Shown here piece after piece: positions 46,197 through 55,509 of a DNA stretch of 64,000 nucleotides; position 1 is the first letter of the stretch; every line of letters starts with the position of its first letter. The stretch comes from Actinomycetes bacterium (GTDB lineage Bacteria > Actinomycetota > Acidimicrobiia > Acidimicrobiales > Aldehydirespiratoraceae): NCBI GenBank assembly GCA_024276495.1, contig JAJRXC010000107.1, positions 146,988 to 210,987 on the forward strand. Reading direction: 5' to 3'. A program made the translations under genes and the position numbers. The notes beneath the pieces are model-generated. The model made no database searches. It saw only the letters and a list, made by a program, of their open reading frames with translations, and was not told where the DNA came from.

Positions 46197-47694
46197 CCGT
46201 GAAATCTACCGCCGTCGGCGGGATCCCGGAACTCGACGCGATCTCCCAGCTCTCGACAACGCGGCGTGGCTCGCGTTCGCCCAACCAGTATTGGCCGTCG
46301 AAGCGGACGAATCCCTCAAGGGCGAATGGATCGAAGAGGTCGATCGTCCACCGAGCGCTGATCTCGGCCATGACGCGGTTGTAGGCACCACGGGTGAAGA
46401 ACTCTTCGTCGACGGTCGATGAGGCTTCAACGGTGAGTCGGGAGCCGGCTCGATTCGTGATGTTCCACACCAACTGGCCGCGCCATTGGCTGATGCCGAG
46501 ATCGTCGATCGGCAGCGATGTCACCGCTTCGGTGGGCGACTCGGAGAAGATGAACGATCGGGGGTCGAGGATGGGCAGTCCGTTGACCGGAAGTCGGTTC
46601 AGGACGGTCCGGGTTTCGAGGCGAGGGGTCATTGGCGTCCCATCGGTCGCCACGCGGATGTCGAATCGTGGCCAGATCTCTTGTTCGGTCTGGGCGGTCA
46701 GCTCGCTGGTGCCGGAGAATGTCAGGCTTCCGTCGTCGTTGACCTGGACGTCGCCGGTGAGCTCGACGACGAAGGATCCATTGTCGGCTCCGCCGAAGGT
46801 CGAGCGGTGTTCCACCCGCAGGCGGTGGGGCCGAGGATCACGTAGCGAGTAGACGGCGGGTCCGTCGATCCGGATGAGGCGTTCGACTGTTCGGATCTCG
46901 CCGAGGACGCGTCCCGACGACGTGTCGATCGTGATGATGCCCGATCGGGAGGCGCCGAGAGTCTCCGCCGACTCGTGATCGCCGCCCTCGGCGCGGCTGC
47001 CGAGGACCACTCGCAACGTGACGAGCGGACCTTCCGACGCCAGAAGCTCGTAGGCCACAGGGGTGTTCGAGACGCCGTCGCCGTCCGCGGCGATCGTCCA
47101 GATCGCGCCGATTCCGACTGCCTCTTCGGGAAAAGGAACGAGGACCGACGCCAGCGCGTCGGCGATGTCGAATGCGATCTGGAGATCGGTTGCTGGCGGC
47201 GACGCGAGCACCGTGACGGCGCCGACGGGGGAGAGTTCCAGTGCCATCGATTCCGCGGGATCGGACCGGCTGCTCGTCTCTCCGCCGGCGTCGGTGACCG
47301 TGATTCGAGCGATGTCGAGCTCGAGCCGAATTCCGTCGCCGGCCGGCCGTGCCGTGCCGGCGATCTGCACCTCCCGGGTGGTTTCGTCGCCGGACCCTGC
47401 GGCTGCGCCGTTCGGCGTGTCCCGAATCACGAAGTCGACATCGGACGCCACCGTGGCGGCGTATCGGAGTGGCGTACGGATGTCGGCGCCGGCATCGACG
47501 AGGGTCACGTCGAGCCGAGACGAACGACGCACCGTGGTCCAGGGCTGGTCGTCGATCGATGTCGTCGTCGTCGCCGAGGTCGTTGGTGTCGTTGCCGTCG
47601 TGGTTGGCGAGGGCGGCGGCGCGAGGGCGTCGTCGGGCGCGCATCCTGTCGCCAGGACGAGCAAGACCAGAAGGCCTCGGCCGGTACATCGCAC
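46189..47694 (-). CDS. Lipoprotein, DUF6263-like
   Basis: A 501-residue secreted lipoprotein. The GTG at 47694 gives a signal peptide with the lipobox LATGC (Cys18). A Thr/Pro-rich linker follows, and then a beta-rich region with two similar halves (RLDVTLVDAGADIRTPLRYAA... and HRSTFGGADNGSFVVELTGD...). The style recalls DUF6263 proteins, but this is weak. The frame stays open for another 1 kb upstream, antisense to leuB, and that part is rejected. Its 3' end overlaps greA. Function is unknown. Confidence 0.7.
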   Translation of the reverse strand: MRCTGRGLLVLLVLATGCAPDDALAPPPSPTTTATTPTTSATTTTSIDDQPWTTVRRSSRLDVTLVDAGADIRTPLRYAATVASDVDFVIRDTPNGAAAGSGDETTREVQIAGTARPAGDGIRLELDIARITVTDAGGETSSRSDPAESMALELSPVGAVTVLASPPATDLQIAFDIADALASVLVPFPEEAVGIGAIWTIAADGDGVSNTPVAYELLASEGPLVTLRVVLGSRAEGGDHESAETLGASRSGIITIDTSSGRVLGEIRTVERLIRIDGPAVYSLRDPRPHRLRVEHRSTFGGADNGSFVVELTGDVQVNDDGSLTFSGTSELTAQTEQEIWPRFDIRVATDGTPMTPRLETRTVLNRLPVNGLPILDPRSFIFSESPTEAVTSLPIDDLGISQWRGQLVWNITNRAGSRLTVEASSTVDEEFFTRGAYNRVMAEISARWTIDLFDPFALEGFVRFDGQYWLGEREPRRVVESWEIASSSGIPPTAVDFTDG

Positions 47695-47714
47695 GGTCCC
47701 ATCCTCGCATCTGA

Positions 47715-47744
47715 TTGAGGTCCGGGCCGATGCCCCGATAGAGT
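47715..47744 (+). promoter_or_regulatory. Promoter of the leuB-ilvE-cimA attenuator
   Basis: TTGAGG (47715-47720) and TAGAGT (47739-47744) are 18 bp apart. The leader-peptide ATG at 47752 begins 7 nt after the -10 box, so the leader transcript should be leaderless. The promoter lies within the divergent lipoprotein's upstream region. Confidence 0.7.
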
Positions 47745-47751
47745 GCGATCC

Positions 47752-47799
47752 ATGATCACCATGTCGATCACCGAGATGTCGATCATCGAGATTTCGTAG
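47752..47799 (+). CDS. Ile-rich leader peptide of the leuB operon
   Basis: A 15-codon open frame, MITMSITEMSIIEIS, ends with TAG at 47797. Five of 15 residues are Ile and none are Leu or Val. It is placed right after a good promoter and directly before two hairpins, the second of which is a perfect-looking terminator. This is the layout of ribosome-mediated attenuation: with plenty of charged tRNA-Ile the ribosome finishes and the terminator forms, and with little it stalls. The Ile bias fits an operon containing cimA, whose pathway leads to isoleucine. Confidence 0.8.
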   Translation: MITMSITEMSIIEIS

Positions 47800-47821
47800 C
47801 GCACGTCGAGTCGACGTGCGC
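47799..47821 (+). promoter_or_regulatory. Attenuator pause or anti-terminator hairpin
   Basis: Arms 47799-47809 and 47811-47821 are perfect reverse complements (11 bp, plus one extra A-T pair), centred on one base and beginning at the leader stop codon. In an attenuator this would be the pause hairpin or part of the alternative antiterminator; the exact pairing needs an RNA-fold calculation. Confidence 0.65.
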
Positions 47822-47826
47822 TTCTG

Positions 47827-47853
47827 ACCGTCCACTTCGGTGGGCGGTTTTTC
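47827..47853 (+). terminator. Attenuator terminator upstream of leuB
   Basis: A 9-bp stem, ACCGTCCAC (47827-47835) with GTGGGCGGT (47840-47848, one G-U pair), closes a UUCG tetraloop and is followed directly by a run of T (47848-47852). It is 34 nt before leuB and downstream of the leader peptide, so it should stop transcription before leuB unless disrupted. Confidence 0.85.
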
Positions 47854-47886
47854 ATTTCCCGTTCGAGCAGCAAGCGAGCAACAGAC

Positions 47887-48852
47887 ATGACACACAGAGT
47901 CGGCGTCGTCGGTGGCGACGGAATCGGTCCCGAGGTGATCGCCGAGGGGTTGAAGGTCATCGCCGCGGCCGGAGTCGAGCTGGAGACGACCGACTACGAC
48001 CTGGGCGGCGCCCGGTACCTGCGCGACGGGGTCGTCCTGCCCGACGAGGTCGTCGACGAATGGCGCACGCTCGACGCGCTGTATCTCGGCGCGGTCGGCA
48101 CCCCCGACGTCCCCCCCGGCCTCATCGAACGGGGACTCCTGCTCAAGATGCGGTTCGACCTCGATCTCTACATCAACCAGCGCCCTTTCGTGGGTTCTTC
48201 CCACGAGTTCGTCGTCATTCGGGAGAACACCGAGGGGACCTACGCGGGCGAGGGCGGTTTTCTTCGCAAGAACACGCCGCAGGAGATCGCGACCCAGGGT
48301 TCGGTCAACACCCGGCACGGGGTCGAGCGCTGCGTTCGGTACGCATTCGAGCTCGCCATGACGAGACGCCGGCACCTGACGTTGGTCCACAAGACGAACG
48401 TGCTCACCTTTGCCGGTGATCTCTGGGAACGGGCGTTCCACGAGGTTGCCGAGGAGTACCCCGAGGTCGACACCGCGTACAACCATGTCGACGCCGCGTG
48501 CATCTACTTCGTCGACGACCCTCAGCGCTACGACGTGATCGTCACCGACAACCTGTTCGGTGACATCCTGACCGATCTCGGTGGCGCGGTGAGCGGCGGT
48601 ATCGGGTTCGCGAGCTCCGCCAACCTGCACCCCGGACAGGTGTCGATGTTCGAACCGGTCCACGGCTCCGCACCCGACATCGTCGGAACCGGCAGGGCCA
48701 ACCCCACCGCTGCCGTATTGTCGGGAGCACTCATGCTCGATCATCTCGGCGAGTCCGAGGCGGCCGACCGCATCCGCGCGGCCTGTGCCAACCCGGACTC
48801 GCTCCCCGGTTCGACCTCGGAGATCGGCGACCTGATCGCCGGTCGCCTGTAG
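47887..48852 (+). CDS. leuB: 3-isopropylmalate dehydrogenase
   Basis: A 321-residue LeuB-type dehydrogenase. It shows GDGIGPEVI, the RENTEGTYAGEGG signature of the family, the Lys in VHKTNVLTF and the divalent-metal region TDNLFGDILTDLGG. In the citramalate route the same enzyme makes 2-oxobutanoate from methylmalate, and in leucine synthesis it makes 2-oxoisocaproate. It is the first full gene after the Ile-rich attenuator. No ribosome site is obvious beyond AGCAACAGACATG, so translation efficiency is unclear. Confidence 0.93.
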   Translation: MTHRVGVVGGDGIGPEVIAEGLKVIAAAGVELETTDYDLGGARYLRDGVVLPDEVVDEWRTLDALYLGAVGTPDVPPGLIERGLLLKMRFDLDLYINQRPFVGSSHEFVVIRENTEGTYAGEGGFLRKNTPQEIATQGSVNTRHGVERCVRYAFELAMTRRRHLTLVHKTNVLTFAGDLWERAFHEVAEEYPEVDTAYNHVDAACIYFVDDPQRYDVIVTDNLFGDILTDLGGAVSGGIGFASSANLHPGQVSMFEPVHGSAPDIVGTGRANPTAAVLSGALMLDHLGESEAADRIRAACANPDSLPGSTSEIGDLIAGRL

Positions 48853-48894
48853 GGCGGAACCGGCCGCAAACTCTCAGAAAGAAGCGAGACACAC

Positions 48895-49812
48895 ATGCCG
48901 ATCACACCGACGCCCCACATCTGGATGAACGGCGAGATGGTGCCGTGGGAGGACGCGAAGATCCATGTGCTCACCCACACGCTGCACTACGGCACCGGTG
49001 TGTTCGAGGGCATCCGGGCCTACGAGACCGACGATGGTCCGGCCATCTTCCGTCTGACCGACCACATCGAGCGGCTCCACAACTCCGCGAAGATCCTCGA
49101 CATGCCGATGCCCTACTCGGTCGGCGAGATCGTCGAGGCCTGCAAGCAGGTGGTGGCCGACAGCGGGCTCGACGCCTGCTACCTGCGGCCGATCGCCTAC
49201 TACGGCTATGGCGAGATGGGGCTGGCGACCTCGGAGTGCACGACCGACGTCTCGATCGCGGCCTGGCCGTGGGGTGCCTATCTCGGCGACGACGCGGTCA
49301 CGAAAGGCGTGCGGCTCAAGATCTCTTCGTGGACCCGTCACGATCACAACATCATGCCGCCCGCGTCGAAGACGACCGGCAACTACGCCAACTCGACGCT
49401 GGCGAAGATGGAAGCGATCCGGGCCGGTTACGACGAGGCGATCATGCTCAACAGCGCGGGCCTGGTCAGCGAGTGCTCCGGGGAGAACGTCTTCGTCGGC
49501 ATGGGCGACAGACTCGTCACCCCACCGACGTCGTCGGGGGCGTTGCCGGGGATCACCCAGCACACGGTCATGGCGATCGCCGCCGACCTCGGCTACGAGG
49601 TCGTGGTCGGCGACATGGCCCGCAGCGATCTCTACACCGCCGACGAGATGTTCGTCGTCGGGACGGCGGCGGAGGTGAGTGCGGTCAACTCCGTCGACGA
49701 CCGCGACATCGAGTGCCCGGGGCCACGCACCAAAGCCATCGCCGATGCCTACGCCGACGTCGTCCGGGGGAGAAACCCGAAGTACCGCTCGTGGAACGAG
49801 TTGGCCCGATGA
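48895..49812 (+). CDS. ilvE: Branched-chain amino acid aminotransferase
   Basis: A 305-residue fold-type IV PLP aminotransferase that makes the last step of Ile, Leu and Val synthesis. The signatures are HYGTGVFEGIRAY (about 33-45), the PLP Lys in PASKTTGNYANS (about 160-164) and the Glu in SECSGENVF. The gene lies 42 bp after leuB with an AGAAAG site, and its TGA overlaps the start of cimA. It is part of the leuB-ilvE-cimA unit. Confidence 0.93.
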   Translation: MPITPTPHIWMNGEMVPWEDAKIHVLTHTLHYGTGVFEGIRAYETDDGPAIFRLTDHIERLHNSAKILDMPMPYSVGEIVEACKQVVADSGLDACYLRPIAYYGYGEMGLATSECTTDVSIAAWPWGAYLGDDAVTKGVRLKISSWTRHDHNIMPPASKTTGNYANSTLAKMEAIRAGYDEAIMLNSAGLVSECSGENVFVGMGDRLVTPPTSSGALPGITQHTVMAIAADLGYEVVVGDMARSDLYTADEMFVVGTAAEVSAVNSVDDRDIECPGPRTKAIADAYADVVRGRNPKYRSWNELAR

Positions 49813-51464
49813 GCGCGTCCGGCGAGGCCGACGAGGTCACCATCGACCGCTCGGCAGCCCACGACCCGTCATGGCCGGCATCCGTCGAGATCTACGACAC
49901 GACACTGCGCGACGGTTCGCAGTTGGAAGGCATCTCGCTGACGGTCGACGACAAGTTGCGGATCGCCGAGCAACTCGACCGACTCGGTGTCGGCTACATC
50001 GAGGGCGGATGGCCGGGCGCCAACCCGAAAGATGACGAGTTCTTCCGTCGGGCCAAGACCGAGCTGAAGTTGACCACCAGCGAGTTCGTCGCCTTCGGGT
50101 CGACCCGCCGCCCGAAGGGCAAGGTCGACGCCGATCAGACGCTCGCGAACCTCGTGGCCGCGGAGACCGGCGTCGTCTGCATCGTCGGAAAGTGTTGGGA
50201 CTACCACGTCACCGAGGCGCTCAAGACCACGCTCGACGAGGGCGTCGCGATGGTGACCGATTCCGTCGAGTACCTCGTCGCCCAGGGCAAGCGGGTATTC
50301 TTCGACGCGGAACACTTCTTCGACGGCTACAAGCGCAATCCCGAGTTCTCGCTTCGGGTGCTCGAGAGCGCGGCGATGGCCGGTGCCGAAGCGGTCGTGC
50401 TCTGCGACACCAACGGGGGATCGCTTCCCCCCGATGTCGAGTCGGCCGTTCGGACCGTGGTCGCCCATGTCGACTGCGCGGTGGGGATCCATCTCCACAA
50501 CGACACCGGTTGTGGGGTGGCCAACGCCCTCGCCGCGGTTCGGGCCGGCGCCACCCAGGTGCAGGGCACGATAAACGGCTACGGCGAACGGGTCGGCAAC
50601 TGCGATCTCGTGCCGATCATGGCCAATCTCGAGCTCAAGATGGGGATCCGCTGCCTGCCCGCGGGCCGTCTCGAACAACTTACCGCGGTGGCCCACCATG
50701 TCGCCGAGTTGGTCAACTTCACGCCCGACCCCCAGCAGCCCTACGTGGGCGCCACCGCGTTCGCCCACAAGGCCGGCCTGCACACGAGCGCGCTGAGTCG
50801 TCGTTCCGACGCCTACGAACACGTCGCTCCCGAGCTGGTGGGGAACGGCACCCGGGTGCTCGTTTCGGAGATGGCCGGTCGGTCCACGCTCGAGATGAAG
50901 GCCCACGACCTCGGCCTCGAGCTCGACGGCAAGGTCCTCGGCGACATCATCGACACGCTCAAGAAGCTCGAGCACGAGGGGTACCACTTCGAGGCGGCCG
51001 ACGCGTCGCTTGAGCTCCTCATGCGCGGCGCCGCCGGGTGGGATCAGCCCTACTTCAGGTTGGAGTCGTTCTCGGTGGACATGGCCCATCGGTCCGGAAC
51101 GGGGGCCCGCTTGTGGAACGACGTGGCGGTCGACGTCGACACGCAAGCGACGGTGAAGCTGTGGATCGGCGATGACCGCAAGATCGCGGTGGGGGAGGGC
51201 AACGGCCCGGTCAACGCCCTCGACGCCGCGGTTCGGGCGGCGCTCAACGGCCGGTATCCAGCGCTCGATCGAGTCAGCCTCATCGACTTCAAGGTTCGGG
51301 TGCTCAACACCGAGCAGGGCACCGGCGCGGTCACCCGGGTCCTGCTCGACTCGACCGACGGGAAGCGCACCTGGTCGACGATCGGCGTCTCGGAGAACAT
51401 CATCGAGGCGGCGTGGCAGGCCCTCGTCGATTCTTTGGTGTTCGGGCTCCTCCACACGAGCTGA
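49809..51464 (+). CDS. cimA: Citramalate synthase
   Basis: A 551-residue LeuA/CimA-like enzyme. The N-terminal barrel has the condensing-enzyme motif YDTTLRDGSQLEG (about 26-38) and HLHNDTGCGVANAL, and the C-terminal LeuA dimer/allosteric domain follows (from about 410). The long, pattern-specific layout (GISLTVDDKLRIAEQLDRLG, GGWPGANPKD) is that of (R)-citramalate synthase rather than LeuA. CimA joins pyruvate and acetyl-CoA to citramalate, the first step of a threonine-independent route to isoleucine. It starts at ATG 49809, overlapping the ilvE stop. The Ile-rich leader supports this assignment. Confidence 0.9.
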   Translation: MSASGEADEVTIDRSAAHDPSWPASVEIYDTTLRDGSQLEGISLTVDDKLRIAEQLDRLGVGYIEGGWPGANPKDDEFFRRAKTELKLTTSEFVAFGSTRRPKGKVDADQTLANLVAAETGVVCIVGKCWDYHVTEALKTTLDEGVAMVTDSVEYLVAQGKRVFFDAEHFFDGYKRNPEFSLRVLESAAMAGAEAVVLCDTNGGSLPPDVESAVRTVVAHVDCAVGIHLHNDTGCGVANALAAVRAGATQVQGTINGYGERVGNCDLVPIMANLELKMGIRCLPAGRLEQLTAVAHHVAELVNFTPDPQQPYVGATAFAHKAGLHTSALSRRSDAYEHVAPELVGNGTRVLVSEMAGRSTLEMKAHDLGLELDGKVLGDIIDTLKKLEHEGYHFEAADASLELLMRGAAGWDQPYFRLESFSVDMAHRSGTGARLWNDVAVDVDTQATVKLWIGDDRKIAVGEGNGPVNALDAAVRAALNGRYPALDRVSLIDFKVRVLNTEQGTGAVTRVLLDSTDGKRTWSTIGVSENIIEAAWQALVDSLVFGLLHTS

Positions 51465-51471
51465 GTCGTCG

Positions 51472-52356
51472 TTGTCGAGCTTCACCTTGCTCGATGGTGG
51501 GATGGGCAAACTGCTCCACGCCCGCGGCGCGCCGTTTCGCCAACCGGAGTGGTCGGCGAAGGCGCTCATGGAGGCCCCCGACCAGGTTGCGGCCGCCCAC
51601 TCGGAGTTCGTCGACGCCGGAGCCGACGTGATCACGACGAGCAACTATGCCGTCGTCCCTTACCATCTGGGCGTCGATCGATTCGACGAACGCGTCGAGG
51701 AGCTCGTCGATCTCGCCGGTCGGCTCGCTCGTGGCGCCGCCGATGCCGTCGCTCGTCCGGTGCGGGTTGCCGGGTCGTTGCCGCCGCTGTTCGGCAGCTA
51801 TGAACCCGACGACTTCGACGCCGGGGCCGCTCCGGCCATGCTGCGTCGGATCGTCGATGCGTTGGCGCCCCATGTCGACGTGTTCCTGGCCGAGACCCAG
51901 TCGATCATCGCCGAGGCGCGCGCAAGTGCGTCGGCCGCGTCGACCCATGCGAAGCCACTGTGGCTCGGTTTCACGATCGCGGACGACTCGTCATCGGGCC
52001 GGGCCTGTCTGCGATCGGGCGAATCGGTCGCCGAGGCGGCCGCGGTGGCGATCGAGGTCGGGGCCGAGGCGATGCTCTTCAACTGTTCGAGGCCCGAGGC
52101 CATGGCGGCGGCGGTGGTGGAGGCGCGAGCGACACTTCCTTCATCGATCGCGGTGGGAGTCTACGCGAACGCCTTGGAGGAGCGGCCCGAGGGGTATGCG
52201 GCGAACGAATCCCTTCTCGATCGCCGCGCCGACCTGATGGGCGGCGGATACACCCGATTCGTCGAGGCATGGCTCGACGCAGGGGCGGAGATCATCGGAG
52301 GGTGCTGCGGCATCATGCCCGACCAGATCGTGGCGCTGCACGCGCTACGAGGCTGA
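51472..52356 (+). CDS. Homocysteine S-methyltransferase family protein
   Basis: A 294-residue Pfam S-methyl_trans enzyme. It starts LSSFTLLDGGMGK, and the zinc Cys ligands are in LFNCSRP (about 204) and GGCCGI (about 279-284). Members methylate homocysteine from S-methylmethionine or betaine-like donors. The TTG start at 51472 lies 7 nt after the cimA stop and is chosen because the family N-terminus begins there. It could be the last gene of the cimA transcript. It ends overlapping the convergent regulator by 12 bp. Confidence 0.87.
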   Translation: MSSFTLLDGGMGKLLHARGAPFRQPEWSAKALMEAPDQVAAAHSEFVDAGADVITTSNYAVVPYHLGVDRFDERVEELVDLAGRLARGAADAVARPVRVAGSLPPLFGSYEPDDFDAGAAPAMLRRIVDALAPHVDVFLAETQSIIAEARASASAASTHAKPLWLGFTIADDSSSGRACLRSGESVAEAAAVAIEVGAEAMLFNCSRPEAMAAAVVEARATLPSSIAVGVYANALEERPEGYAANESLLDRRADLMGGGYTRFVEAWLDAGAEIIGGCCGIMPDQIVALHALRG

Positions 52357-55300
52357 TCCGAGCCGGTCGGCGTAGAGGGGCGCGCCCAGTGTGTTCGCGA
52401 CCGATACGGTCACTGTCCGAATCGAGCGGGCCTCGTCGTGACGCCCGGCGGTGTCGAGACAGTCGGCGACGACCTCGCCCATCGGTCCGAGCGTGGTGGT
52501 GCCGCCCCACGACCAGCGATAGGCCAGCGGCTCGATGTGGGGCAAGATGACGGCAGCCCGCTCGGCATCGTTGAGATCGGCGGCCGCCCGTCCCAGACAG
52601 AACAGGGCCGCCGAGTAGGAGAAGTCCCGGTCGAGACGGGCCAGGTCGTCGGCGGTGGCGCGGTCGAAGGCGGCGCGGGATTCATCGGGTCGGTCGGCGG
52701 CGATCGTGGTGGCGGCCTGTGCCGCGGCCCACGCGCCGATGGCGGGCTGCTCGACGACGAGCGTGTCGACGGCATCGAGCATCTCGCCGAGACGGCCCGC
52801 GACCAGTCGCAGGGCGAGGATCTGCAGGCCGTAGGCGGCGAAGACCCGTGATGTCGCGACGGAGTCCGTGAAGTCGAGCGATGCTGTGATCGTGGCCTCG
52901 CTCGCGTCGAGGTCGCCGTCGAGTTGTTGGACCGCGGCGCGCAGGTAACACATCTCCCAGTCCCGTGTGCGTTCCCGGATCATCTCCGCGAGCTGTTCGA
53001 GACGCGCCAACTCCAGTCGGACGGACGGGTCGCCACGCTGGAGCGCGTTGCTGAAGTGGATCTGGGCGGCCTCCCATTCGATGTCGGGCCGTCGCAGCGA
53101 TCGGCCGATCTCACCCAACTGCTCGGCGATCGTGTCGCGTTCGGTGAGGTCATCCGGCCGACCGAGGGTCATGTAGCTGAACGGCATCACGAAGCCGAGG
53201 ATCTCGGGCCGGCCGTCGGCGCGAGCGTCTCGGAGCGCCCCGGTGAGCAGCGTGCGGCAGTGGTCGGGGTTACCGGCCATCGAGTAGACCATGGTGGCAG
53301 CACCGCCGACCCTCGCTCGGAGTCCGGGGTCGGTGACGGCGTCCAGTGCGTGTTCGATCGCGGCTCTGGCTGCTTCGTCGACCACACCGGCCTCCGACGT
53401 GGGGCCGAGTCGACACAGCTCGATCGTGGCTTCGGCGTGGAGGTTGACGTCGTCGATGGTGGACGCGTCGGCTACCGCGGTCTCGAGGGTCGATCGAGCG
53501 TTGACATCCCCCGAGCGGAGTTCGGCGGCCCCTTGTCGGATCCGGAGCTCGATCCGTCGCCGTGGCCACTGGTCGACTGCGTCGAGGGCGTCAGCGGCGC
53601 GGCGGAGCACGTCGGCGGCGGCGTCGTAGTTGGCGGCATCGGCATGGATCTCCGCAGCCAGCTGCGCGTAGTGGGCGGCCCCGAGCGGATCGAGCGGCCC
53701 GGCCTCGACGGCGTGGTGGGCCAATTCGACGACGCGGGTGCCGCTCGACGACGATCGTTCGATCGCGCGGCTCGCGTGGTCGTGCAACTCGATACGGCGA
53801 GCCGCGCCGAGGGTGTCGAGTACGGCCACGCGCAAGAGGTCGTGGTCGAACTCGGCCGTGTGCTCGTCGAGGCGGCGGAGGATGCCGGCTTCGACCGCCG
53901 CATCGATGTCGCCGTCGGGGGCCATGCTGGTGAGGTCCTCGAGCCGCTGGCGGCGACCCAGGACGGCGGCCGCGTTGACCGTGTCGGTCGCGGCCGCCGA
54001 GAGAGCCGCCACGCGGGCATCGAGCAGAGCGGAGACCGTTGGCGGCATCGCGTCGGCGCGCTCGAGCGATTCGGAGGTCACCGCCCCGTCGGCGGCCAGG
54101 GACCGTGCCATCTCGCGCACGAAGAGCGGGTTGCCACCCGTCGCATCGAAGAGCTGTGTGGCGAACTGGTGCAACAGGTCAGCGTCATCGACGAGAGGAG
54201 CGACGGCCGCCTCCACTTCGTCAGCGGCGAGGCCTTCGATCGCGAGGTGTTGCAGCGGCGCGTCGCCGAGGCGGAGTGTCGGTCGGGTGCCGAGCCATGT
54301 CGCGAGTAGTCCGAGCCGGCCGGGTCGTCCCGCCGCATCGAGGGACCCGCCGAGCATGGCTCGGACCGAAGCGGTGGACCAGTGGAGGTCGTCGATCACG
54401 ATCACCATAGGTTCGAACATTTCGTGACCGATGAGTTCGACGACCGCCGATTCGAGTCGGCGTCGCTCCGGATCGACCAGCGCCTTGGTCCCGCCCAGCG
54501 CGGCGGCGACGGCCGGGCTGAGAATGGCCAACGCAGCCGGATCGCGGAGGTGGTCGATCACCGTGGGCTCGCGCTCCAGCAGCTGTTCGACGATGCTGAC
54601 GATGGGTTCGAGGGGGAGAATGGGATGCGGCTCGCAGTGGGTGGCCACCACTCTGGTGTCGCGCGCGGCCAGTTGGAGAGCGGCCAGGTCGATGATCGTG
54701 GTCTTGCCGATTCCTGCGGGCCCGTGAAGCACGACCGCGCTGGTGTGGGTGTCGAAGGCCGCGACGACCTGGTCGCAGGTGGCGGTCTGCGAGGGTGCGA
54801 TCGTCCGTTGGTCGACACCGGGGGAGGGCCCCGCGATCGACCGGTTGTTGGCCAGGAGTCGACGCTCGGCATCGGCGAGCTGGTCGCTCGATGGGAGTCC
54901 GCCTCCGCTGAGCGTTCGGCGGGCCCGGGCGAAGGTCTGCGCGGCGTCGCGGCGTCGGTTCGTCTCCCGGTAGACCTCGGCCAGCCGAATCCAGGCGGTT
55001 TCCGCGTAGGGGTCCTCCTCGACCGTCAGCTCCAGCATCTCGGTTCGTTGATCCGGGGCGATGCTCTCGGCGATCGCCAAACGCGCCGTGGTGCGAGCGG
55101 CGATGGCGTGGCGTCGGGCGCCGTCCACGCCGGGTGCGGCGCCGGACAGATCGGCGAACGGCACGCCGGCGGCCGGGTGACCGGTGGACCCCTTGTCGAA
55201 GGGGATGTCGAGTTCCGTGTCGGGTCCGAGGACGTAGCCGTCGGCGGTGGTCCGGATCGTGTCGGAACCCAGCGTCTTGCGGATGCGGGCGACGTGGTTC

Positions 55301-55488
55301 TGCAGTGACTTGCGGGCGGTTGAGGGCGGCGATGTCGGCCAGAGCCGCGCGACGAGGAGGTCGCGGTCGACCGCCCGGGGATGATCGACGGCGAGCGCGG
55401 CGAGCAGCGCGCGCTCCATCGCCCGCAGGGGCAGTTCGACGCCATCGACCTCGGCTCGGGTCGGACCGATCACCTGGATGGATCGCAT
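52345..55488 (-). CDS. SARP-type regulator with AAA ATPase and TPR region
   Basis: A 1047-residue multidomain regulator. An OmpR/SARP-type winged helix occupies about 1-95 (SLQNHVARIRKTLG), a BTAD-like helical region about 120-215, and an AAA ATPase (MalT/AfsR-like) follows with Walker A GPAGIGKTT (about 251-259) and Walker B VIVIDDLHW (about 359-367). The C-terminal half (about 580-1047) is a helical repeat region of TPR type. The start ATG at 55488 follows TAACAC with a 6-nt gap. It faces the decayed CapA-like gene across a short shared promoter. It is not next to a recognisable biosynthetic cluster, so its targets are unknown. Confidence 0.87.
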   Translation of the reverse strand: MRSIQVIGPTRAEVDGVELPLRAMERALLAALAVDHPRAVDRDLLVARLWPTSPPSTARKSLQNHVARIRKTLGSDTIRTTADGYVLGPDTELDIPFDKGSTGHPAAGVPFADLSGAAPGVDGARRHAIAARTTARLAIAESIAPDQRTEMLELTVEEDPYAETAWIRLAEVYRETNRRRDAAQTFARARRTLSGGGLPSSDQLADAERRLLANNRSIAGPSPGVDQRTIAPSQTATCDQVVAAFDTHTSAVVLHGPAGIGKTTIIDLAALQLAARDTRVVATHCEPHPILPLEPIVSIVEQLLEREPTVIDHLRDPAALAILSPAVAAALGGTKALVDPERRRLESAVVELIGHEMFEPMVIVIDDLHWSTASVRAMLGGSLDAAGRPGRLGLLATWLGTRPTLRLGDAPLQHLAIEGLAADEVEAAVAPLVDDADLLHQFATQLFDATGGNPLFVREMARSLAADGAVTSESLERADAMPPTVSALLDARVAALSAAATDTVNAAAVLGRRQRLEDLTSMAPDGDIDAAVEAGILRRLDEHTAEFDHDLLRVAVLDTLGAARRIELHDHASRAIERSSSSGTRVVELAHHAVEAGPLDPLGAAHYAQLAAEIHADAANYDAAADVLRRAADALDAVDQWPRRRIELRIRQGAAELRSGDVNARSTLETAVADASTIDDVNLHAEATIELCRLGPTSEAGVVDEAARAAIEHALDAVTDPGLRARVGGAATMVYSMAGNPDHCRTLLTGALRDARADGRPEILGFVMPFSYMTLGRPDDLTERDTIAEQLGEIGRSLRRPDIEWEAAQIHFSNALQRGDPSVRLELARLEQLAEMIRERTRDWEMCYLRAAVQQLDGDLDASEATITASLDFTDSVATSRVFAAYGLQILALRLVAGRLGEMLDAVDTLVVEQPAIGAWAAAQAATTIAADRPDESRAAFDRATADDLARLDRDFSYSAALFCLGRAAADLNDAERAAVILPHIEPLAYRWSWGGTTTLGPMGEVVADCLDTAGRHDEARSIRTVTVSVANTLGAPLYADRLGSAS

Positions 55489-55509
55489 TCGACTGTGTTA
55501 CCACGCTGT

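Noticed and set aside
47695..48744. N-terminal extension of the 46189-47694 lipoprotein
   Set aside because: It runs antisense through leuB and lacks a signal peptide; the GTG at 47694 gives a proper lipobox.
52345..55488. Biosynthetic gene cluster around the SARP-type regulator
   Set aside because: Neighbours are housekeeping genes, and no NRPS, PKS or tailoring set is present.
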